Shown here one piece after another: positions 1 through 5,093 of a stretch of 5,093 bases of DNA (positions within the stretch are counted from its first letter, which is position 1; each line of letters begins with the position of its first letter). The stretch covers positions 1-5,093 of the forward strand of contig CALPVI020000166.1 of NCBI GenBank assembly GCA_943326975.2, given 5' to 3'. Below the pieces are notes generated by a model. It was not told the DNA's origin. It saw only the letters and a list, made by a program, of their open reading frames with translations, and made no database searches. Origin of the DNA: Actinomyces viscosus (GTDB lineage: Bacteria > Bacteroidota > Bacteroidia > Flavobacteriales_D > Crocinitomicaceae). Both the position numbers and the translations under genes were made by a program.

Positions 1-1
1 G

Positions 2-586
2 AATGATTTAAAACCATGCGATTTTTACATTGCTGAATCAGCGCATATTGACACTCAAAAAGAATTTGATTTAGCACCAAAAACGTATTTAACAATTGCT
101 TTAGGAGCTCAATTTGCTACGAAAAGAATACCGGTTTCAAAATTAAAGGAAATCATTTCAGAAATTGATGCGCCTATCGTTTTGAGTGGCGGTAAAATGG
201 ATCATGAATTGGCATTGGAAATTTGTAATTCATTTCCAGATAAGTTAATCGTAAATGCTTGTGGACCTTATTCACTTCAACAATCAGCAAGTATTGTTCA
301 GCAATCAAAAGTTATTTTAACAAATGATACAGGACTAATGCACATTGCATCTTGTTATGAAATACCAACTATTAGTGTTTGGGGAAATACGGTCCCAGCC
401 TTAGGAATGTTTCCTTATTTTCCTGTTAAAAAAGAATTATTTTCAATTCACGAAGTAGATGGTTTAAAATGCAGACCCTGTTCAAAAATTGGGTTTAAGG
501 AATGTCCAAAAGGTCATTTTGATTGCATGAATTTACAAGATGCGAAATCTATTTCAGCAGATGTAAATCAAGCTTTGAATAATTAA
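2..586 (+). CDS. Glycosyltransferase family 9 (heptosyltransferase-like), 5'-truncated
   Basis: This is the C-terminal 194 residues of a GT9 protein; the reading frame is open from base 2, so the start lies outside the window. GT9 enzymes transfer heptose or related sugars from nucleotide-sugar donors to lipopolysaccharide core or similar envelope glycans at the cytoplasmic face of the inner membrane. The visible part is the donor-binding Rossmann half. It has the hallmark TNDTGLMHIAS (about residues 108-117 of the fragment), followed by SVWGNT and GMFPY (125-139), which is the usual form in Bacteroidota. A cysteine cluster (C157, C160, C168, C175, in KCRPCSKIG and HFDCM) follows, as in many GT9 proteins. 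An internal TTG at 182 could be mistaken for a start, but the GT9-like sequence continues upstream of it. The next gene begins 103 bases downstream. The family call is firm; the exact acceptor sugar cannot be told. Confidence 0.9.
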   Translation, partial: NDLKPCDFYIAESAHIDTQKEFDLAPKTYLTIALGAQFATKRIPVSKLKEIISEIDAPIVLSGGKMDHELALEICNSFPDKLIVNACGPYSLQQSASIVQQSKVILTNDTGLMHIASCYEIPTISVWGNTVPALGMFPYFPVKKELFSIHEVDGLKCRPCSKIGFKECPKGHFDCMNLQDAKSISADVNQALNN

Positions 587-689
587 TCAACACATTTCTA
601 TTTTTTATTTCTCACTTATTTTTTGAGTGTAACCAAAGTCACTTACTATCTCTATTTGTTTGGTCATATTTGCATAGAAAAGTTGCAAA

Positions 690-893
690 ATGAAGTTTAT
701 TCAAAAATACAAATTGACAATTATTGGAACACTCGTTGGAGCGATTGGAGGGTATTTATATTACCATTTTGTAGGTTGTGCTTCTGGTACTTGTGCGATT
801 ACATCAAAGCCATTGAATAGCACTTTATATGGTGCGTTTATGGGTGGAATTTTGTTCAGTGGTTTTCAAAAAGAAGTGAAAGAAAAACAATAA
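690..893 (+). CDS. DUF6132-like small membrane protein with GCASGTC motif
   Basis: A 67-residue protein with two predicted membrane helices (about 9-28 and 44-60) and a short loop holding GCASGTCAITSKP, with cysteines C30 and C35 spaced CX4C. This arrangement, with TLVGAIGGYLYY before the motif and a glycine-rich second helix, resembles the DUF6132 family of Bacteroidota as I remember it; the family has no proven function. Lysines at both ends (KFIQKYK and KEVKEKQ) suggest both termini are cytoplasmic and the cysteine loop faces the periplasm. The ATG at 690 is the first sensible start and has only an A-rich upstream region. It probably opens an operon with the following three genes, whose products (OsmC, rhodanese-thioredoxin) suggest a role in sulfane sulfur or thiol chemistry. 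A longer reading frame in another frame (623-820) overlaps it but has no family features. Confidence 0.82.
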   Translation: MKFIQKYKLTIIGTLVGAIGGYLYYHFVGCASGTCAITSKPLNSTLYGAFMGGILFSGFQKEVKEKQ

Positions 894-936
894 CATTCGT
901 TGTTTCGAATTGAAAATTGCGATATAAAATATAAAA

Positions 937-1197
937 ATGAAAGAAAATTTACTAACGGGTTGGAGTTTTAGGAGAGCACTTTTTTTGATTGTAGGGATTA
1001 TTATTCTTGTTCAATCTGGTGCAAAAAGTGATTGGTTAGGAGTGGCTTTAGGAAGTTATTTTGCGGCGATGGGTTTGTTTCAAATTGGGTGTGCTTCTGG
1101 TACTTGTTTTACTCAACCGATTACTTCAAAAAATGATTCAAACACACCGATCGAAATAGAAGATGTAGAATATGAAGAGGTCAAATTAAAAAATTAA
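937..1197 (+). CDS. Small membrane protein, DUF2892/YgaP-TM-like, with GCASGTC motif
   Basis: An 86-residue protein with two predicted helices (about 13-29 and 32-50) joined by a tight GAKSD turn, then GCASGTC (C52, C57) and an acidic tail (IEIEDVEYEE). The N-terminus LLTGWSFRRALFLIVGIIILVQ and the helical hairpin resemble the DUF2892 group, whose best-known member, E. coli YgaP, joins such a hairpin to a rhodanese domain. The assignment to DUF2892 is by resemblance only. Here the rhodanese is encoded separately two genes downstream, which fits a functional link. By the positive-inside rule (RR before helix 1) both ends should be cytoplasmic, placing the cysteines just inside the membrane. 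It starts 43 bases after the previous gene and ends 4 bases before the OsmC gene, so translation of the two is probably coupled. Confidence 0.78.
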   Translation: MKENLLTGWSFRRALFLIVGIIILVQSGAKSDWLGVALGSYFAAMGLFQIGCASGTCFTQPITSKNDSNTPIEIEDVEYEEVKLKN

Positions 1198-1201
1198 AGG
1201 T

Positions 1202-1666
1202 ATGAACGCAACACATTTTTATGACGTTAATTTAACGTGGGAAAAAGATAGAAAAGGAGTTATTTCTTCACCGGTTTTAACTTCGTCAATTGAAGTAGTT
1301 ACACCACCTGAATTTCCAAAAGGGATAGAAGGATTATGGTCACCAGAGCATTTGTTTGTAGGTGCAGTGAATAGTTGTTTGATGACAACATTTTTAGCAA
1401 TTGCTGAAAACTCACATTTAGAATTTGTAGCGTTTGAATCGAATGCTATAGGGAAATTAGAAATGGTTGATGGTAAATATATGATAAGTGAAGTTGTATT
1501 AAAACCAATTTTAACCATTAAAGATGAATCGAGCAAAGAAAAAGCATTACGTGTTTTATCTAAATCTGAATCAGCTTGTTTGATTTCTAATTCTATAAAA
1601 TCAACAATTATCTTTGAACCTCAAATTATCATAGAATCAATTTTGGTAGAAAATTTAGCATTATAA
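1202..1666 (+). CDS. OsmC/Ohr-family thiol peroxidase
   Basis: A 154-residue cytoplasmic protein of typical OsmC/Ohr length. Family members reduce organic hydroperoxides with a reactive cysteine pair, and some have been linked to removal of reactive sulfur species. The N-terminal strand region (NLTWEKDRKGVISSP) is followed by the SPEHLFVGAVNSCL segment, which carries the peroxidatic cysteine C59 at the start of the central helix. The resolving cysteine C126 is in KSESACLISNSI; both expected cysteines are therefore present, as is the nearby glutamate E49. The start ATG is preceded by AAAGG, the clearest ribosome-binding sequence in the window, and lies 4 bases after the upstream stop. A reading frame on the opposite strand (1219-1536) is a shadow. 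The family is clear; whether it is specific for organic peroxides or acts on persulfides cannot be read from the sequence. Confidence 0.92.
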   Translation: MNATHFYDVNLTWEKDRKGVISSPVLTSSIEVVTPPEFPKGIEGLWSPEHLFVGAVNSCLMTTFLAIAENSHLEFVAFESNAIGKLEMVDGKYMISEVVLKPILTIKDESSKEKALRVLSKSESACLISNSIKSTIIFEPQIIIESILVENLAL

Positions 1667-1723
1667 TAATTCATATTATTAATTTCAACTCAGTTAAATA
1701 AATTAACACTAGATAAAATAGCA

Positions 1724-2440
1724 ATGAAACAAACTTTACTTTTTTTACAATTTATTCTTTTAGTAGCATTTACAAGCTGTACGAATGGTCAATCAAAAGG
1801 AGGGAATACGAATTTATCTCCTACTGAATTTGCTGCAAAATTAAAAGAAATGCCAGAGGCGCAGTTAATTGACGTTAGAACACCAGGAGAAGTGGCACAA
1901 GGTTTTATCGAGTTCGCTAAAAACATAGATTACAATGGTAGTAATTTTGCAAGTGAAATAGCAAAATTAGATAAATCAAAACCTGTTTTTGTGTATTGTT
2001 TAAGTGGTGGAAGAAGTGGATCTGCTGCAGCTGAAATGCGTTCTCAAGGATTCAAAGAAGTCTATGAATTAAACGGAGGTATCATGAAATGGTCTGCATC
2101 GAATTTACCATTAGTTACAAAAAATTCAGCACCAAAAGCGACAGGAATGACAAAAGCAGAATTTGATAAATTAATTTCTACAGATAAAGTAGTTTTAATT
2201 GATTATTATGCTGAATGGTGTATGCCGTGTAAAAAAATGAAACCTTATTTAGATGAGATTGCATCAGAAATGAAAGCAGATGTCGTTGTAATCCGAATCG
2301 ACGTTGAGAAAAATCCATTGATAGCTAAAGAGCAGAAAATAGAAGCAATTCCTGTTTTACAAGTTTATAAAGGAAAAAAACAAACATGGAATAATATAGG
2401 TTTTGTAGAGAAAGAAGAAGTAGTTAAGCAGTTGAAGTAA
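1724..2440 (+). CDS. Rhodanese-thioredoxin fusion lipoprotein
   Basis: A 238-residue exported protein with two enzyme domains. Residues 1-19 form a lipoprotein signal peptide ending in the lipobox FTSC, with C19 as the predicted lipidated residue. No acidic cluster follows C19 (TNGQSKGG), so the Flavobacteriia surface-export signal is not evident and a periplasm-facing anchor is more likely. Residues about 30-130 are a rhodanese domain with LIDVRTPGE and the active loop CLSGGRS (C92), the canonical six-residue CxxGxR cradle of sulfurtransferases. Residues about 140-238 are a thioredoxin domain with WCMPC (C166, C169) and the cis-proline P210 in EAIPVLQVYKG. Both active sites are intact. The likely activity is to accept sulfane sulfur on C92 and release or reduce it with the dithiol domain, but that coupling is inference. 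It is the last gene before the terminator at 2465. Confidence 0.93.
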   Translation: MKQTLLFLQFILLVAFTSCTNGQSKGGNTNLSPTEFAAKLKEMPEAQLIDVRTPGEVAQGFIEFAKNIDYNGSNFASEIAKLDKSKPVFVYCLSGGRSGSAAAEMRSQGFKEVYELNGGIMKWSASNLPLVTKNSAPKATGMTKAEFDKLISTDKVVLIDYYAEWCMPCKKMKPYLDEIASEMKADVVVIRIDVEKNPLIAKEQKIEAIPVLQVYKGKKQTWNNIGFVEKEEVVKQLK

Positions 2441-2464
2441 TCAAATGAATGAACTATTTAAGTT

Positions 2465-2502
2465 ATCCTTATTCAAATTTGAATGGGGATTTTTTTATTT
2501 TT
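2465..2502 (+). terminator. Intrinsic terminator after the rhodanese-thioredoxin gene
   Basis: Bases 2465-2477 and 2478-2490 are perfectly complementary across 13 pairs, two of them G-U. In practice the hairpin closes with a few loop bases at the centre (AAATTT). A T-rich tract (TTTTTTATTTTT, 2491-2502) follows directly. It lies 24 bases after the stop at 2440 and is oriented to end transcription of the 690-2440 operon. The G-U pairs fall on the + strand transcript, and the T tract lies only on the 3' side of the + strand, so it acts best in this direction. Confidence 0.88.
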
Positions 2503-2569
2503 ACCACTTAATATTTATAGTGTTTCTTCTATGAAGTATTATGAGTAGCTTACTTAATTAAATTATTTT

Positions 2570-2944
2570 ATGAAATGGTATTTAAAAGCATTTAGGCAAT
2601 ATGCAGATTTTAGCGGAAGATCAAGAAGAACTGAATATTGGATGTTTACATTATTTCAGGTTTTTTTTGCTGCAATAGCAATTTTACTAGATGTTTTATT
2701 AGGTACTACAATAGATCCTTTACCTTATGGTATAATTTTTATTTTGTATACAATGGCTTCATTTATTCCAGGTGTAGCTATATCAGTTAGGAGATTACAA
2801 GACTTGAATAAGAGTGGTTGGATGTTATTAATTGGATTGATTCCATTAGCTGGAGCTATATGGTTGTTTGTTATAATGTGCTTGGAAGGAACAAAAGGAG
2901 AAAATCTATATGGCTTTGATCCAAAAGAGGAAGAAATTTACTAG
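2570..2944 (+). CDS. DUF805 family membrane protein
   Basis: A 124-residue inner-membrane protein of the DUF805 family (E. coli YhaH and YhaI are members), whose role is unknown. The family signatures are all present: the N-terminal ADFSGRSRRTEYWMFTLF (residues 12-29), the central SVRRLQDLNKSGWMLLI (72-88) and the C-terminal CLEGTKGENLYGFDP (104-118). Predicted helices lie at about 25-46, 53-73 and 83-104. The length is normal for the family and nothing appears damaged. The start at 2570 is preceded by an A/T-only leader without a Shine-Dalgarno sequence. The gene lies beyond a strong terminator and faces the RDD gene tail to tail with 31 bases between the stops, so it is probably transcribed alone. 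No promoter could be identified with confidence in 2503-2569. Confidence 0.9.
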   Translation: MKWYLKAFRQYADFSGRSRRTEYWMFTLFQVFFAAIAILLDVLLGTTIDPLPYGIIFILYTMASFIPGVAISVRRLQDLNKSGWMLLIGLIPLAGAIWLFVIMCLEGTKGENLYGFDPKEEEIY

Positions 2945-2975
2945 TTATAGGTCTATCATCACACAGCCTTTTTCT

Positions 2976-3716
2976 TTACATGTTTTTTGTGTAAAAACTA
3001 TAATCTTTTAAGACAGTATCAATGAATTTTAAATCTGTTTTTTCTACTTTTTGTTCACCTAAAATTGATTCAATTTTTCTTGCTAACTTATTAATATTCT
3101 CTAAGTTTCGATCACTATTATAGTTGGTAAGCACATTTTTAATGATACGAACATCTTTGTCTGTCAATTTTAAAATTGTTTTATAAACAGGCGTATAATC
3201 AATTTTTACTTCTTTAAAAATGGTGTGGTTCAATCTCCAATCGGATGTTAAGCTAATTACGGAAGTACCAGAAGTGATGTCTCCTAATCGTTGACCTTTG
3301 TTAGAAATGACCATTGATAAAATACCAATAACACCAAGACTAATGTTTACATCGATGATTCGAAAGATCCAACGTGTAAAGTAGTCGATTACAGATGCTT
3401 GGTATCCATCGCATTTGATTACTTTAATTTTTGCCAACTTTTTTCCTACTGTGAATCCATTCCAAAAAACTTCTAAAATGAGGCTGTAAAAGATTACAGG
3501 TAATAAAATAAGAATATTTATAGCCATCACAGACCAATAATCCAACATAGAAATTCGATTAAAAAAACTTGATTTATTTAATAATGTATAGATTAAAAAG
3601 ATATATGCAAATTTGATTAAGAAATCAATAAATGATGCAAGTATACGTTTTCCAACAGATGCTAATTCAAGATTGATTGTAACATTTTGAGTGGTAACTA
3701 TTGGTAATACAGCCAT
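2976..3716 (-). CDS. RDD family membrane protein with soluble C-terminal tail
   Basis: A 246-residue membrane protein. RDD proteins have several helices and conserved Arg and Asp residues; a few are implicated in ion or solute transport, but most are uncharacterised. Seen here are VGKRILASFIDFLIKF (R24, D31) in the first helix region, a second helix at about 63-81, the loop GFTVGKKLAKIKV (88-99), a third helix at about 122-137 and GQRLGDITSGTSVI (141-154) with D146. Residues about 160-246 are a charged, non-membrane tail ending in FIDTVLKDYSFYTKNM, which I recall as typical of Flavobacteriia members. I chose the start at 3716 (MAVLPIV) over the in-frame ATG at 3770. The longer version adds 18 residues unlike the family and overlaps the divergent SpoIIM gene, while the A-rich leader before 3716 suits this group. 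Confidence 0.9.
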   Translation of the reverse strand: MAVLPIVTTQNVTINLELASVGKRILASFIDFLIKFAYIFLIYTLLNKSSFFNRISMLDYWSVMAINILILLPVIFYSLILEVFWNGFTVGKKLAKIKVIKCDGYQASVIDYFTRWIFRIIDVNISLGVIGILSMVISNKGQRLGDITSGTSVISLTSDWRLNHTIFKEVKIDYTPVYKTILKLTDKDVRIIKNVLTNYNSDRNLENINKLARKIESILGEQKVEKTDLKFIDTVLKDYSFYTKNM

Positions 3717-3734
3717 TTTAATTATTTTTATCCT

Positions 3735-4727
3735 ATGAGAGAAGTCGCTTTTATCGAACAAAATAAACAAAAATGGATTGAATTTGAAAAATTCACCAAG
3801 AATAAAAAAGATTCTATCTTAAATTCAGATCAAATTTCAAGTTTATACATTCAAATTATGAATGATTTGTCATTTGCTCAAACGAATTATCCTAAAAGTA
3901 AAATTGTCAATTATTTAAATCAACTTGCGACTCAGATTTATATTGACATCTACAAAATGAAAAAAGCTGAAAAAAATCAATTCATTCAATTTTTCAAAAT
4001 AGATGTTCCCCTCATCGTTTATCAATACAGAAAATATATCTATGGTACTTTTATTTTGTTTGCGATTTTCTTGTTAATGGGTATTTTTTCGGCAAAGTAT
4101 GATAATCAATTTGCGCGTTTGGTTTTGGGTGATGGATACATAAATACAACGTTAGAAAATATTAAACAAGGTGATCCAATTGCAATCTATAAATCGGGAA
4201 GTAATTGGGGTAGTTTTATTGGTATTACCATGAATAACTTAATGGTAGGATTAAAGTCTTATTTGAATGGCTTGTTTTTAGGGTTCGGTTCTGTTTACAG
4301 TTTGTTCTCTAATACTATCATGTTGGGTACTTTTCAATATTTCTTTTATGAAAAAGGAGTTTTATTGGACAGTGTAAGAGGAATTTGGATTCATGGTTCA
4401 ATGGAGATTTTCGGAATGGTTATTGAGGCTGCTTGTGGAATTATTTTAGGTTGTTCTATTTTATTCCCAGCTTCTTATTCACGCTTAGACTCATTTAAAA
4501 AAGGATTCCAGAAAAGTGTTAAAATCTTTATAAGTACTTTGCCTTTTACGGTAGCAGCAGGATTTTTGGAAGGTTACATTACGCGTTATTCCAATATAAT
4601 GCCTTTGTGGTTGTGTTTTTTAATCATTTTAGGAACATTAGCTATCATATCGTCTTATTATTTAATTTATCCTATCTTTATTCACCGAAAATTAAATCAA
4701 TTTATAAAAACACAATCAAATGTTTGA
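3735..4727 (+). CDS. SpoIIM-family (stage II sporulation protein M-like) membrane protein
   Basis: A 330-residue integral membrane protein of the SpoIIM (DUF95) family. In Bacillus, SpoIIM belongs to the DMP peptidoglycan-remodelling complex used in engulfment; non-spore-forming Bacteroidota keep homologues whose function is unknown. Residues 1-98 are a predicted cytoplasmic helical region, followed by helices at about 101-119, 175-200, 218-246, 264-283 and 290-313. Family features include GIWIHGSMEIFGMVIE (H220, E224, E231) with charged residues inside a helix, and LPFTVAAGFLEGYITR (E279, R284). The ATG at 3735 lies 18 bases from the divergent RDD start, and the 3' end overlaps the next gene by 8 bases, suggesting an operon with coupled translation. 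The family assignment is firm; its role in this organism is open. Confidence 0.92.
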   Translation: MREVAFIEQNKQKWIEFEKFTKNKKDSILNSDQISSLYIQIMNDLSFAQTNYPKSKIVNYLNQLATQIYIDIYKMKKAEKNQFIQFFKIDVPLIVYQYRKYIYGTFILFAIFLLMGIFSAKYDNQFARLVLGDGYINTTLENIKQGDPIAIYKSGSNWGSFIGITMNNLMVGLKSYLNGLFLGFGSVYSLFSNTIMLGTFQYFFYEKGVLLDSVRGIWIHGSMEIFGMVIEAACGIILGCSILFPASYSRLDSFKKGFQKSVKIFISTLPFTVAAGFLEGYITRYSNIMPLWLCFLIILGTLAIISSYYLIYPIFIHRKLNQFIKTQSNV

Positions 4728-5093
4728 ATTATTCAAAGGAACGAGTTACAAAGGCTATATTGAAGATACATTTAAATTCATAAAATTGTATGGCCTTCAT
4801 TTAATTAAAAATTATTTGATTATAAATTCTTTATTTATTATCACAACTTCTGTCCTTACTTCATCATTAGGAAGCAATTCAATTTTAAATTTTCCGATAT
4901 CAGTTATGGTGCTATTATTCTTTTTAGTGCTTGTTTTTGGTGTTTTTAATTTTGCTTTTATACCGGTTTATTTTAAATTAATTGCTGAAAATAGTGGAAC
5001 TAATTTTGGTCTAAAGGAAATTTTAAAAGGGATAAAAAATTCGATTGGAAAAACAATTAAATATTCTTTGTATATGATAATGTGGTCAATTCC
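4720..5093 (+). CDS. Multi-helix membrane protein downstream of SpoIIM, 3'-truncated
   Basis: An open frame begins with ATG at 4720, overlapping the SpoIIM stop by 8 bases, and runs without a stop to the window edge (124 full codons). The product starts MFELFKGTSYKGYIEDTFKF, an amphipathic polar stretch, then has hydrophobic segments at about 32-48 and 58-84, a polar stretch with KEILKGIKNSIGKTIK (99-114), and the beginning of another helix. I do not recognise a named domain with confidence. Its position matches a hypothetical membrane protein usually found after SpoIIM in Flavobacteriia, before DUF4129, DUF4350, MoxR and DUF58 genes. The overlap and matching hydrophobic character argue that it is a real gene and works with SpoIIM, but the function is unknown. 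Confidence 0.85.
   Translation, partial: MFELFKGTSYKGYIEDTFKFIKLYGLHLIKNYLIINSLFIITTSVLTSSLGSNSILNFPISVMVLLFFLVLVFGVFNFAFIPVYFKLIAENSGTNFGLKEILKGIKNSIGKTIKYSLYMIMWSI

Noticed and set aside
611..629. Short hairpin possibilities (CTCA/TGAG or CACT/AGTG) after the glycosyltransferase gene
   Set aside because: The stems are only four pairs, with the T tract in the loop rather than after the stem, so no terminator is supported.
632..664. Inverted repeat ACCAAA (632-637) and TTTGGT (659-664) upstream of the sulfur-type operon, considered as an operator
   Set aside because: The arms are only six bases with a 21-base spacer, and such matches are common by chance in AT-rich DNA.
651..672. Partial matches to the Bacteroidota -7 promoter element TAnnTTTG (TCTATTTG at 651-658 and CATATTTG at 665-672)
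   Set aside because: Each has a mismatch in the TA, and neither has a TTTG at the normal upstream distance, so no promoter is called although one is expected in 587-689.
623..820. A 65-residue open frame overlapping the DUF6132-like gene
   Set aside because: It starts at TTG, has unremarkable composition and no family features, while the overlapping frame from 690 encodes a recognisable two-helix protein.
1219..1536. A 105-residue open frame on the - strand inside the OsmC gene
   Set aside because: It is antisense to a clear OsmC gene with both catalytic cysteines and shows no domain of its own.
1664..1681. All-A/T hairpin (TAATAAT, 4-base loop, ATTATTA) after the OsmC gene, considered as a terminator
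   Set aside because: It has no G-C pairs and no T tract, and starts at the stop codon itself; it is unlikely to stop transcription before the lipoprotein gene.
2445..2534. A 29-codon open frame beginning MNELFKLSLF after the rhodanese-thioredoxin gene
   Set aside because: It runs straight through the terminator hairpin and its T tract, and its hydrophobic residues come from those T-rich bases; there is no ribosome-binding sequence.
3717..3770. N-terminal extension of the RDD protein (start at 3770)
   Set aside because: The 18 extra residues do not resemble the family and lie antisense to the start of the SpoIIM gene; the start at 3716 fits better.

Overview
The window is AT-rich, densely coding DNA. 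The A/T-rich ribosome-binding regions without strong Shine-Dalgarno sequences, and the protein families seen, point to the Bacteroidota, most likely class Flavobacteriia. No RNA gene, CRISPR array, insertion sequence or phage gene is visible, and no gene-free stretch exceeds about 130 bases. I count nine protein-coding genes. The first lacks its 5' end and the last lacks its 3' end.

Left part (2-586): the C-terminal part of a GT9-type glycosyltransferase (ADP-heptose:LPS heptosyltransferase-like), an envelope polysaccharide enzyme.

Centre left (690-2440): four genes on the + strand with gaps of 43, 4 and 57 bases, closed by a strong intrinsic terminator at 2465-2502. They encode a two-helix DUF6132-like membrane protein, a second two-helix membrane protein resembling the DUF2892/YgaP transmembrane group, an OsmC/Ohr-type thiol peroxidase, and a lipoprotein that fuses a rhodanese domain to a thioredoxin domain. 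Both small membrane proteins carry the same GCASGTC cysteine motif, encoded by an identical 18-base stretch. Together this looks like an envelope module for reactive sulfur (persulfide/sulfane sulfur) or thiol-peroxide handling. Each family is known or recognisable; the joint function is inference.

Centre (2570-2944): a DUF805 membrane protein of unknown role, probably its own transcription unit, meeting the next gene tail to tail.

Right part (2976-5093): a - strand RDD-family membrane protein, separated by only 18 bases from a divergent + strand SpoIIM-family membrane protein. The latter overlaps by 8 bases a further multi-helix membrane protein that runs off the window. This matches a layout I recall from Flavobacteriia, where RDD and SpoIIM genes sit beside a longer operon with DUF4129, DUF4350, MoxR ATPase and DUF58 genes. 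Those later genes are not in this window, so that continuation is a prediction.

The most interesting points are the paired cysteine-motif membrane proteins within the sulfur-type operon and the very tight divergent RDD/SpoIIM junction. I see no evidence for a wholly new type of system.
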